Source of the DNA: G963717155 sp963717155
GTDB lineage: Bacteria; Actinomycetota; Thermoleophilia; Gaiellales; JALYLC01
Length of the DNA stretch: 64,000 nt
Direction: 5' to 3'
Assembly: GCA_963717155.1 (NCBI GenBank)
Contig: OY970326.1
Coordinates: forward strand, 1,612,001 to 1,676,000
Below the pieces are notes generated by a model. It did not search any database, was not told where the DNA came from, and saw only the letters and a program-made list of their open reading frames with translations. Shown here in pieces: positions 8,511 to 16,321 of this stretch; positions within the stretch are counted from its first letter, which is position 1; every line of letters starts with the position of its first letter. A program made the translations under genes and the position numbers.

Positions 8511-8965
8511 CAGCGGATCACATCCAGCGCGTGCTGTGCCATGCCCTCGACGGCCTTGACCGCCGTCGTATCGGCCTCGTAGGCGCGTGTCGCAGTGATC
8601 AGGTCGACCATCTCGTTCACCGGATTGACGTTCGGCATCGTGACGTAGCCCTTTCGGTCGGCATCCGGATTGCCCGGGTCGTAGACCTTCTTGCCCGGCG
8701 TCTTGTCGTCCACGATGCCGATGGCCTGCACCCCGCCGCCGCTTGCCGCAGCCTGGAACCCGCCGAACGTCGCAAAGCTCGCGCCGCCCGTGCCGCCGCC
8801 CACCGCGCCGCGCTCGCCGAGCTCCACGACCTGTCGGACGAAGGGCCCGCCGCCGGGCGTGCGCGTGGTGTTCGCGTTCGCGAGGTTGTTCGCGATCGTG
8901 TCCATCCGCAGCCGCTCGGCCGTGAGGCCCGACGCGGAGGTGTCGAGCGCGTCGAAGAGACCCAT
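8510..8965 (-). CDS. flgC: FlgC, proximal rod protein
   Basis: A 151-residue rod component. The N-terminal rod/hook motif MDTIANNLANANTTRT and the C-terminal FlgC pattern PNVNPVNEMVDLITATRAYE are both present. Between them is a Gly-rich stretch of about 20 residues. The ATG overlaps the flgB stop. Confidence 0.96.
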   Translation of the reverse strand: MGLFDALDTSASGLTAERLRMDTIANNLANANTTRTPGGGPFVRQVVELGERGAVGGGTGGASFATFGGFQAAASGGGVQAIGIVDDKTPGKKVYDPGNPDADRKGYVTMPNVNPVNEMVDLITATRAYEADTTAVKAVEGMAQHALDVIR

Positions 8966-9333
8966 CAGTGAGCCCCGGTGATCGCGGTGTCCATGGTGTG
9001 GAGACGCTTGGTGTCGATCGCCATCACGCTGTCGAACAGCAGCTGGTTCTTGGCGAGGTTGGCCGACTCGGTGTCGACGTCGACGTTGTTGCCGTCGGCG
9101 CGCATCGAGGTCGTCGAGTCGGTCGTCGTCGAGAACGGCGTCGCGTCGACGGCGGGCGTATCACCGCCGCTCGACTGCAGCGCGTCTTGGAGGGCGCCCT
9201 GGAACGAGACGTCGGAGCGCTTGAAGCCGGGCGTGTTGACGTTCGCGAGGTTGTTCGCGAGCACGGTCTGGCGCTGCTCGGTGCCGCGAATGGCGACCTC
9301 GAGTGCCGAGCTGGTGACGTCGAACAGGCCCAC
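8965..9333 (-). CDS. flgB: FlgB, proximal rod protein; first gene of the flagellar operon
   Basis: A 122-residue rod component with the diagnostic N-terminal ANNLANVNTPGFKRSDVSF and a C-terminal helical segment ending in MDTAITGAH. It is the 5' gene of the flgBC-fliEFGHI string. The 245-base space upstream contains a sigma-28-like promoter at 9440-9467. Confidence 0.95.
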   Translation of the reverse strand: MGLFDVTSSALEVAIRGTEQRQTVLANNLANVNTPGFKRSDVSFQGALQDALQSSGGDTPAVDATPFSTTTDSTTSMRADGNNVDVDTESANLAKNQLLFDSVMAIDTKRLHTMDTAITGAH

Positions 9334-9439
9334 ACAGGCTCCTCGGGATTGACGAGGGGACGAAGCGGTCGCGTCCAGCGACTTCGCTCGCGGTCCCTCC
9401 TGGACCCCGGGGCCTACTCCTCAGAGCGTCCCGATGCTG

Positions 9440-9467
9440 ATATCGGACGAGGAGCGTACGAGCTTGA
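9440..9467 (-). promoter_or_regulatory. Candidate sigma-28-type promoter for the flagellar operon
   Basis: On the minus strand TCAA, 16 bases, then TCCGATAT followed by CAG, about 105 bases upstream of the flgB ATG. It matches the SigD/FliA consensus at most positions and shares the -10 core CGATATCAG and the 16-base spacer with the element before fliJ. The rest of 9334-9578 shows no gene. Confidence 0.5.
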
Positions 9468-9578
9468 GTGCATCCACCTGTTGAGGGATGCGGCGGGTTC
9501 GCAAGATCCGGGTGGCACGCTCGAACGCCGCGTGCGACTCGCCGAATCAAACCTCGACTCGCGACCGGCCGCGACGTC

Positions 9579-9950
9579 CTACCGGTTCCGTTTCCTGTCT
9601 CGCCGCACGACGCGCCGCGCGGCCGACTGGATCGCGGCCATGGCTCCCGACACGGCGTTCACCGGCCGCGCGATCCCTTCGACCACCGCGCGGGCGCTGC
9701 GCTCGGCGGCCTCGACCGCGTCGGCCGCAGTGCCTGTGACCCGCTCGGTGTGACCGAGCTGGACCGAGACCTGGTCGAGGGCCTCACCGGCCTTTTCGAG
9801 CACCGGGACCGCCTCGTCGACGGTGCGGTCGATGGCCACCGAGGCGCGATCGAGCGTGTGCGCAGCACGGATCAGCGCGTAGGCGAGGGTGACGCCCGTC
9901 ACGACGAGGAAGAAGCTCGCAGCCGCGCGCAGGACGTCGCTCCAGTCCAT
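9579..9950 (-). CDS. DUF948-like membrane-anchored protein
   Basis: A 123-residue protein with one N-terminal transmembrane helix (about residues 6-26, AASFFLVVTGVTLAYALI). A long coiled-coil region follows, rich in Ala/Val/Asp with regularly spaced small residues, and the tail is very basic (RRVVRRDRKR). This resembles the DUF948/YoxC group of small membrane proteins of unknown function. The ATG at 9948-9950 lies two bases after the cupin stop, so it is the last gene of the desulfurase operon. The precise role is unknown. Confidence 0.7.
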   Translation of the reverse strand: MDWSDVLRAAASFFLVVTGVTLAYALIRAAHTLDRASVAIDRTVDEAVPVLEKAGEALDQVSVQLGHTERVTGTAADAVEAAERSARAVVEGIARPVNAVSGAMAAIQSAARRVVRRDRKRNR

Positions 9951-9952
9951 GC

Positions 9953-10282
9953 TCAGCCCGACGTTCGCGGAGGCGCGAACGCCACGAAGATCGAGAGGTC
10001 CTCCTCGATCGAGTGGAACCGGTGCACGATGTCCCGGGCGACGAACAGCACGGAGCCGGGGCCAACCGACACATCGTCGCCGTCGACGGAGAAGCGGCCG
10101 CGACCGGAGAGCACGACGTAGACCTCGTCCTCGCCGTGCGGCTTCTGGAGGTCGTCGCTCCCGGCCGCCAGCTCGTACAGGCCGAGCTCGAACGACCCGC
10201 TGCGGAGGAACTCGAGGTACTCCGTCTCGGCGGCGGCGCGTCGGACCCGGAGCTCCGCGTGCTCGAACTCCTCGTGGTTCAT
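9953..10282 (-). CDS. Small cupin-domain protein
   Basis: A 109-residue single-domain cupin. The two cupin motifs are visible: G-x5-H-x3-E-like KPHGEDEVYVVLSGRGRF, and later VGPGSVLFVARDIVHRFHSI. The metal-ligand set H/E/H is intact. The start ATG overlaps the MnmA-fusion stop by 4 bases, which ties its translation to the tRNA-thiolation gene. Substrate unknown; related small cupins act as sugar- or thiol-binding proteins or dioxygenases. Confidence 0.8.
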   Translation of the reverse strand: MNHEEFEHAELRVRRAAAETEYLEFLRSGSFELGLYELAAGSDDLQKPHGEDEVYVVLSGRGRFSVDGDDVSVGPGSVLFVARDIVHRFHSIEEDLSIFVAFAPPRTSG

Positions 10283-11709
10283 CGTGCCACCTCCTGCTGT
10301 GCGCCGGCGATCGTCCCGGCGCCGACCACGACGCCCTCCTCGTCATACAACACGGCCACCTGCCCGGGTGCAACCGCGAACACGGGCTCGTCGAGCCGGA
10401 GGCGCAGTCCGCCCTCGCATGGCTCGACGTCGGCGCCGACGTCGGCCATGTGGACGCGCAGGCGCGCGCGCGCGCGGCTGACCGGACGGTGCAGCGTCGC
10501 GTCGGTCAGCTCGACCTCACGCCGCGCCAGCTCCGCAATGGGCGCGATGCTGACGATCCCGGCAGCTGCGTCGACCGAGCGCACGTACAGGGGCTCGGCT
10601 GCGGCGACGCCGAGCCCGCGACGCTGGCCGACGGTGAACGCGACCGCGCCCTCGTGGCGGCCCAGCAGCTCCCCGTCGGAGTCGTGGATCTCGCCGGGGC
10701 GCAGGTCGACACCGTGGCGACCGAGGAAACCGCGCAGATCGCCGCCGCCGAGGAAGCAGACGTCCTGGCTCTCGGGCGCCGCCGCCGCGGCCAGCCCTGC
10801 GACGGCCGCCTCGTCGCGCACGTCGTGCTTGTGCGCTCCCGCGAGCGGGAACTCGAGCCGTCCGAGCAGCTCCGGTGGCACGCGGGCGAGCATCGCCGAC
10901 TGATCCTTCGCAAGATCGGCGCCCCGGGCGACGAGGGCGCCGTCGCCGTGCGGGACGAGGCGGGCGTAGTGGCCGGTCGCAAGGCGTCCGGCTCCGAGCT
11001 TGCTCGCCGTCTCGACCAGCAGCGCAATACGGAAGTCGCCGTTGCACGTGGTGCACGGGTTCGGGGTTCGGCCGGCCTGGTAGTCGTCGAGGAACGGCTG
11101 CACGACCGTCGCGCGGAAGCCGGCGCGCGCGTCGAGCGTGATGTGAGGGACGCCGAGTGCATGGCACGTCGCGCGTGCCCGCCGCACGGCCTCCGGCGAG
11201 CAGCAGGCCCGCGCAGCATCCGGAGCATCGGGGTCGATCCAGAGGCGCAGCGTGATGCCGACCGCATCATCTCCGCGCTCGAGCACCCGGTGCAGCGCGA
11301 CGGCGGAGTCGACACCGCCCGACATCGCGACGGCCGTTCGCACACCGGCGGGCGGCGCCGGGAGCGCGTCGAGCGCATCCGCGACGGCCTCGGCGAGGGC
11401 GTCGAGGGCCACCGCCGCGCACTCGCTGCGCGTTGTGGGGATCGACCGCTCGGCGAGGCAGTCGGCCAGGCTGAGAGCGGCGGCATCGAGCAGGGAGCCG
11501 TCCTCCGCGCGCTCGGCGCACCATGCCGCGGCGGCGGTCGCGGCCGAGCACCCGAGCGCGCCGTAGCGCGCTGCCTCGATCCGCCCGTCGGCTGCCAGCT
11601 TCAGCTGGACGCGGACGACGTCGCCACACGCCGATCCGCCGGCCGCGCCGTCTCCGTGGGCGCCGGCGAGCACGCCGGCGCGCGCGAGATCCCGGCTGCG
11701 CAGCATCAC
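10279..11709 (-). CDS. mnmA: IscU/NifU-like domain fused to tRNA-uridine 2-sulfurtransferase MnmA
   Basis: A 476-residue fusion. Residues 1 to about 115 resemble an IscU/NifU scaffold, with Cys at 28 (SACGDV), 54 (ALGCSAA) and 97 (SECAAV) in the spacing of the three cluster-ligating cysteines. From about residue 122 it is MnmA, which 2-thiolates U34 of Lys, Glu and Gln tRNAs: PP-loop SGGVDS at 130-135, catalytic Cys219 in NPCTTC, partner Cys318 in ESQDVCFL, and the C-terminal beta-barrel. MnmA alone is usually about 360 residues, so the extra domain accounts for the length. It follows the desulfurase directly; the GTG at 11709 and ATG at 11706 overlap that gene's TGA. The sulfur donor and acceptor are therefore co-expressed. 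Confidence 0.9.
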   Translation of the reverse strand: MMLRSRDLARAGVLAGAHGDGAAGGSACGDVVRVQLKLAADGRIEAARYGALGCSAATAAAAWCAERAEDGSLLDAAALSLADCLAERSIPTTRSECAAVALDALAEAVADALDALPAPPAGVRTAVAMSGGVDSAVALHRVLERGDDAVGITLRLWIDPDAPDAARACCSPEAVRRARATCHALGVPHITLDARAGFRATVVQPFLDDYQAGRTPNPCTTCNGDFRIALLVETASKLGAGRLATGHYARLVPHGDGALVARGADLAKDQSAMLARVPPELLGRLEFPLAGAHKHDVRDEAAVAGLAAAAAPESQDVCFLGGGDLRGFLGRHGVDLRPGEIHDSDGELLGRHEGAVAFTVGQRRGLGVAAAEPLYVRSVDAAAGIVSIAPIAELARREVELTDATLHRPVSRARARLRVHMADVGADVEPCEGGLRLRLDEPVFAVAPGQVAVLYDEEGVVVGAGTIAGAQQEVAR

Positions 11710-12845
11710 GCGCGGACGGCCGCGCTCGCGCGCCGCAGGGAGCTCGCGAGCGTCGACACGGAGCGAGCGAGACGATCGCCGTCAGCCGGGCCGTTGCACT
11801 CGCCGAACGTGCTTCGCAGCGCGCCGAGCGCGAGCGGTCGCGATACGCCCATGGCGGCGAGGGCACCGCTCGGCTCGACCTCGGCGCTCGCGCATGCCGC
11901 GCCGGCGGCGACCGCGTAGCCCTGCTCGTCGAGCAGCGCGCAGAGCGTCTCGCCGCGGACATCGCCGATCAACGCGAGGCTGTGTCCGGGCAGGCGCGCG
12001 GCACTCTCCGATGCGATCTGGGCGTCCGGGAGCTCGGCGCGAAGCGCAGCCTCGTAGCGATCGCGCAGCGCCGCGGTGACGCCCGCGATCTCCGAGTCGG
12101 AAACCCGCCGGGCGAGTGCAGCCGCGAGCCCGGAGGCCTGCGCAACGCTCTCGGTGCCCGGCCGCAGCCCGTGCTCCTGCCCTCCCCCGTGCATGACCGG
12201 GGCGAGCGTGGCAACGCCGCGGCCCGCGAGGACTCCCGCTCCCTTCGGCCCGTGCAGCTTGTGCGCGGCAATCGCGGCGGTCACCTCGCCGGGCAGCTCG
12301 TCGAGCCGCAGCGGCAGCCACGCCGCCGCCTGCACGGCATCGACGTGGAGCGGGACGCCGCGCTCGGCGCACAGCTCGGCGATCTCGCGGACGGGCTGGA
12401 TCACCCCGGTGAGATTGCTCGCCCAGATGATCGTGCACAGGCGGTCGCCGGGACGGATCAGCTGCTCGAGCGCGGAGCGATCGACCACCCCGTCGGATCC
12501 GACGGGCGCGAAGGCGAGCTCGGCGTCCGTCGACGACAGCGCGAGTGCGACGGCCGGGTGCTCGAGCATGGTTGTCACAACACGTCCCGACTGGCGGGCG
12601 AGGCGGCCGAGCACGGCCAGGTTGTCGGCCTCCGAGCCGCCTCCGGTGAAGACGACATGCTGCTCGGACGAGCCGATGGCCTCGGCAACCTGCGCGCGGG
12701 CGGCGTCCAGGCCGGCGCGCGCCGCGCGGCCCTCGGCGTGCGGCTCGGAGGGGTTGCCGAAGCGCTCCCGCAGGAACGGCTCCATCGCCCGCCAGGCCTC
12801 GTCGCAGAGCGGCGTCGTCGCCGCGTGATCGCAATACACGCGCAT
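11706..12845 (-). CDS. iscS: Cysteine desulfurase (IscS/NifS family)
   Basis: A 379-residue PLP enzyme that takes sulfur from cysteine. It starts MRVYCDHAATTPLCDEA, has the PLP lysine in AAHKLHGPKG and the active-site Cys loop in AAGAACASAEVEPSG. The short loop and position beside mnmA suggest it mainly serves tRNA thiolation and Fe-S assembly. The ATG at 12843-12845 is chosen by family alignment. It is divergent from the propeller gene, whose start is only 22 bases away, so the two genes share a very short intergenic control region. Confidence 0.93.
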   Translation of the reverse strand: MRVYCDHAATTPLCDEAWRAMEPFLRERFGNPSEPHAEGRAARAGLDAARAQVAEAIGSSEQHVVFTGGGSEADNLAVLGRLARQSGRVVTTMLEHPAVALALSSTDAELAFAPVGSDGVVDRSALEQLIRPGDRLCTIIWASNLTGVIQPVREIAELCAERGVPLHVDAVQAAAWLPLRLDELPGEVTAAIAAHKLHGPKGAGVLAGRGVATLAPVMHGGGQEHGLRPGTESVAQASGLAAALARRVSDSEIAGVTAALRDRYEAALRAELPDAQIASESAARLPGHSLALIGDVRGETLCALLDEQGYAVAAGAACASAEVEPSGALAAMGVSRPLALGALRSTFGECNGPADGDRLARSVSTLASSLRRASAAVRA

Positions 12846-12867
12846 CGTGCCTTTAGGGTACCGGCCC

Positions 12868-14025
12868 GTGGGACGCAGTCGATTCCTGCTCGTCGCCTTG
12901 CTCGGGGTGCTGGCGGCGCCGGCCTCCGCGTTCGCCGGGACGTGCCTCGACGCGACGACAGGAGTCGCGACCGACGTGCAGTCCGGCTCGGCCACGATCA
13001 CCGGCTCGATCGATCCGCGCGGCCAGCCGGCCTCCTACCGCTTCGACCTCGGGCCCACGATCGCCTACGGGTCGTCGACGCCGACGAGGGCGCTCACGGT
13101 GACGACGCCGACGACGGTCAGCGAGAAGCTCGCCGCGCTCACCCCGGGCACCACCTACCACTACCGCCTCGTCGGGATCACGGCGTGCGGGAGCGAGGTG
13201 GCGCTCGACGGGACGTTCAGCACGCCGCTCGCTCCCGGCCAGCAACCGCTCGCGGTCGTGCCGCTCGTCTTCACGTCGTGGACGTCGGGCAACGCCGAGG
13301 TCGACATCGCCGGTTCCGACGGCAACGGGGTTCGCGACCTTTCGAACAGCCCCGCGAGCGACTTCGACCCGGCCCTCTCGCCCGACGGGGGGCGCGTCGT
13401 GTTCACGAGCACTCGGAGTGGCAACGGCGATCTGTACGTCGTCAACCAGGATGGCAGCGGGCTCACCCAGCTCACGCGATCGCGCTACTCGGACTCGAAC
13501 CCGGCCTGGTCGCCGGATGGCAAGAGCATCGTGTTCGCGTCCGGCGGCCCGGGTGGTCCGGGCCTGTTCGTGGTCAACGCGGACGGCACGGGCCGCCGGC
13601 GCCTCACGCTCGACAAGGGCGGCGCGGGCGATCCCGCGTGGTCGCCGAACGGCGCGACGATCGCGTTCGTGCGCACCGTCAAGGGCACGCCCGCCGAGAT
13701 CTACACCGTGCCGGCCACGGGCGGGACTGCGACGAGGATCACGAGGAACTCCGTCGCGGATGTGTCACCGACCTGGTCGCCGGACGGGGCGCACCTCGCG
13801 TGGACGCGGATCACCGCCGCCGGCGGAAGCTCGGTGATCGTCGCCGGTCCCGACGGGAAGGGCGAGACCACGGTGACCGCGGCGTCCGACCTCGCTCGGC
13901 TCCCGACCTACACGCGCGACGGCACGCGGCTCGCGTACGTCGGGCTGGGTGCCGGGCGGCCGCTGCTCACACTCGTCGTGCTCGGTGGCGGGCCCACGCT
14001 GCGGCTGCTGCCAGTGACGCCGTAG
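12868..14025 (+). CDS. Secreted fibronectin-like / TolB-type beta-propeller protein
   Basis: A 385-residue exported protein. The N-terminus is a signal peptide (RFLLVALLGVLAAPASAFAG). Residues about 30-130 look like one fibronectin/Ig-type beta domain ending TPGTTYHYRLVGITACGSEV. Then come five to six TolB/WD40-like PD40 blades with the repeating pattern DPALSPDGGRVVF, NPAWSPDGKSIVF, DPAWSPNGATIAF, SPTWSPDGAHLAW. The GTG at 12868 has AGGG nine bases upstream; another GTG lies at 12847. Probably a cell-surface or periplasmic binding protein; the ligand is unknown. Its last 59 bases overlap the convergent TPR gene. Confidence 0.85.
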   Translation: MGRSRFLLVALLGVLAAPASAFAGTCLDATTGVATDVQSGSATITGSIDPRGQPASYRFDLGPTIAYGSSTPTRALTVTTPTTVSEKLAALTPGTTYHYRLVGITACGSEVALDGTFSTPLAPGQQPLAVVPLVFTSWTSGNAEVDIAGSDGNGVRDLSNSPASDFDPALSPDGGRVVFTSTRSGNGDLYVVNQDGSGLTQLTRSRYSDSNPAWSPDGKSIVFASGGPGGPGLFVVNADGTGRRRLTLDKGGAGDPAWSPNGATIAFVRTVKGTPAEIYTVPATGGTATRITRNSVADVSPTWSPDGAHLAWTRITAAGGSSVIVAGPDGKGETTVTAASDLARLPTYTRDGTRLAYVGLGAGRPLLTLVVLGGGPTLRLLPVTP

Positions 14026-15418
14026 CGCCGGCGATGGCGAGCTCGACGCGCCTGCGCTCGACTGCGCGATCGAGCGAGCGCACGCCGCCGGCCAGGACGA
14101 CCACCGCACGTGCGTTCCTCGCGCGAGCGCGGAGGTAGGGATCCGAGGCCGCGTCGCAGCGCTCGACGATCTCCCGCGCCAGTGCGACAGACTCGTCCGG
14201 TAGGTGCAGCTTCGCGAGCTCGCGAACCGCCTGGACGCCCGACCAGACCGCCGATCGGGACAGCTGAAGATCCGGATCGACCGAGAAGCGCTCGAAGATC
14301 GCGCGGTGTGTCTCGGCAACCCCGTTGCGGTCGCCGAGGCTCCGCAGGAGCCTCGCCTTGTCCGAGAGCGCCCAGAACGTCGTCTGTCGATACGCGAGCG
14401 CGGCCTCGGAGTCGAGCTTTGCGACGAGCTGGTCGTAGGCGATGACCGCCTCTTGCGTGCGACCGAGCGACGCGAGCGCCTTCGCACGCGCGACCTCGAG
14501 CGAGGCGACCTGCATCAGCGAGACGGCCTGCGACTCTGCCAGACGCTCGGCAGATCGCCGGAGCAGCTCGAGAGCCTCGTCCGGCCGACCCAGCCCACGC
14601 AGCGTGTTCGCACGGTTGAACACGGCGCGAAGCAGGTCCTCGAGACGGTGCTCCCGTTCGAGATCGATCGGTTCGTCGATGACCTGGGCGTAGATCGAGA
14701 GAGCCTCGCGGTTCTCGCCGAGCCTGCCCAGGCAGATCGCCGCGTTGACACGCGCCCGCAGCTCGAGGTCGAGAAGGTCCTCGTCGTCGGACCCGGCGGC
14801 GAACCGCTCGAGAGCCCGGTAGGCCCGCACGGCGTCTCGCGGGCGACGGACCTCGCTCAGCCAGTTCCCCTTGTTGAGCAGCGCCCGCGCCGTGCGTCGC
14901 CGCCTGCGCCCTCCCTCGCCGCCTCCGTAGCGGTCGAGCAGGCTGTCGTTGACGACGAGGGCCTCGTCGATGCGGTCGGCACTGCGTAGCCTCGACGCCT
15001 TGAGGGCAAGGGCTCGCGCGACCTGGTTCTCCACCTCGGGCTCGGCGACGTCGCCGTAGCGCTCCAGGACGAGGTCGTACGTCGCGAGCTCCTCGTCCCG
15101 TCGCTCGAGATCGGCGTAGGTCAGCCCGGTGTTCACGAGCGCTCGCGCCACGCGCACCTGCATGCTCGGCTCCGTCGCGTCGCGTTCGCGCTCGACGACC
15201 CTCCAGCGAAGCGCCAGCTCGTCCTCGTGGTACCCGAGGTCGTCGAGGATCTCCGCCTGGTGGGTGAGCGCCCGGGCGGCTGCCTCCCGCGACTCGTAGT
15301 CCATCTCGTCCTCGAGCTCGCGGAAGATCTCGTCGTACGCCTTCAGCGCCTCGCCGAAGGCACCGGCCTCCTCCAGGGCCGCGGCGGCATCGAACGCATC
15401 GTCAAGCGGGAGACTCAC
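13967..15418 (-). CDS. TPR-repeat protein
   Basis: About 483 residues, nearly all helical tetratricopeptide repeats. At least eight units are recognisable from the A-x3-N-x-G / L-G pattern, for example VNTGLTYADLERRDEELATY, LLNKGNWLSEVRRPRDAVRA and FNRANTLRGLGRPDEALELL. There is no signal peptide; a hydrophobic Ala-rich tail lies at the C-terminus. GTG at 15416-15418 is preferred over TTG at 15427 because an AGG lies at ribosome-site distance. Likely a cytoplasmic protein-interaction scaffold; partner unknown. Its 3' end overlaps the convergent propeller gene by 59 bp. Confidence 0.8.
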   Translation of the reverse strand: MSLPLDDAFDAAAALEEAGAFGEALKAYDEIFRELEDEMDYESREAAARALTHQAEILDDLGYHEDELALRWRVVERERDATEPSMQVRVARALVNTGLTYADLERRDEELATYDLVLERYGDVAEPEVENQVARALALKASRLRSADRIDEALVVNDSLLDRYGGGEGGRRRRRTARALLNKGNWLSEVRRPRDAVRAYRALERFAAGSDDEDLLDLELRARVNAAICLGRLGENREALSIYAQVIDEPIDLEREHRLEDLLRAVFNRANTLRGLGRPDEALELLRRSAERLAESQAVSLMQVASLEVARAKALASLGRTQEAVIAYDQLVAKLDSEAALAYRQTTFWALSDKARLLRSLGDRNGVAETHRAIFERFSVDPDLQLSRSAVWSGVQAVRELAKLHLPDESVALAREIVERCDAASDPYLRARARNARAVVVLAGGVRSLDRAVERRRVELAIAGATASLAAAAAWARHRARRV

Positions 15419-15439
15419 CGCGCACAACCTACTGCGGCC

Positions 15440-16114
15440 TCAGACGTGCGTGCGCGCCGTGAGGGCCCGCGCGATGCGTATCTCGCCGGCCGCGGCAGCC
15501 GACGCGCCTGCCAGCGGGCCGACGAGGACGAGCGAGACCTCCATCGGGCCACGCGCGAGCAGCACGATGTCCTCGATCCCTCGCTGCTTGCTGGAACCGG
15601 GCGCCTGGTAGACGATGCGGTAGGCGGCCGCATATGGCGTGACCCGCGGGAACGGGAGCTTGCGGACGGACGCGATTCGCTCCGACGATCCCGCATCTGC
15701 GGCGAACTGCGCCCGCAGGCAGGCGATGACTCCCGGGCGCACCACGGTTCGCTGCCAGTCGAGCCGGACCATCTCGGGTGTCCGCAGCAACTGGACGTCG
15801 CTCCCGATCGAGAAGCCAGCCTGCGAGTTGCGGAAGCTGCTCACCGCGACGCCCGTCAGCACGAGGTCGGATTCCCTCGCATGGGTCGTCGGGCACAGGG
15901 GAGTCGGAACGCCGGTCGACTTCTCGACGCCTCCGGCCCAGCCGGCGCCGAGCTCGGCAGTGGTCAGGCTTGCCGCGCGCGCAGCTGCCTGACCCGCCGG
16001 CGTCAGGCGTATCTGAAGCTTGCCGTCGTCGGCGGCTGCTGCCGTGGCCAGGGCGAGAGCCGTGGCCAGCGCCGCGACGAGGAACGCCGGGCCGCGGGCT
16101 CTCATCGGCTCCAC
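15440..16114 (-). CDS. Secreted protein of unknown function
   Basis: A 224-residue protein with a clear N-terminal signal peptide (AFLVAALATALALATAAAA). The mature part has two Cys (PLCPTT and IACLRAQF) and no motif I recognise. It looks like the small secreted proteins common in soil actinobacteria that begin with a short Gln/Ala-rich linker. The start is GTG 16114 or ATG 16105. It lies 22 bases upstream of the TPR gene on the same strand and may be co-transcribed with it. Confidence 0.75.
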   Translation of the reverse strand: MEPMRARGPAFLVAALATALALATAAAADDGKLQIRLTPAGQAAARAASLTTAELGAGWAGGVEKSTGVPTPLCPTTHARESDLVLTGVAVSSFRNSQAGFSIGSDVQLLRTPEMVRLDWQRTVVRPGVIACLRAQFAADAGSSERIASVRKLPFPRVTPYAAAYRIVYQAPGSSKQRGIEDIVLLARGPMEVSLVLVGPLAGASAAAAGEIRIARALTARTHV

Positions 16115-16321
16115 ATGGGGGCCATCGTACTCGTACCAGGTGCAACGTCAGGTCGCTCCACCCTGCCGTCTCCCGGCTCGACGGTTGACCTGCTTCAGCA
16201 GGTGGGTGCCCTGCGCGCCGGGCCCATACGGGCGAGACGACGACTCCGGGCCCCCATAACGTCGAGTTACGGCCAACGCGATATGCAGCCGGGTCGCGAA
16301 CAGGGTCGAGCAGGCGGGATC
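16115..16321. other. Intergenic region between aspS 3' end and a secreted-protein gene
   Basis: No supported gene. The only structure noticed is a short inverted repeat, TAAC-GTCGA-GTTA, around 16256-16268. It could be an operator for the secreted-protein gene or chance. Confidence 0.4.
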
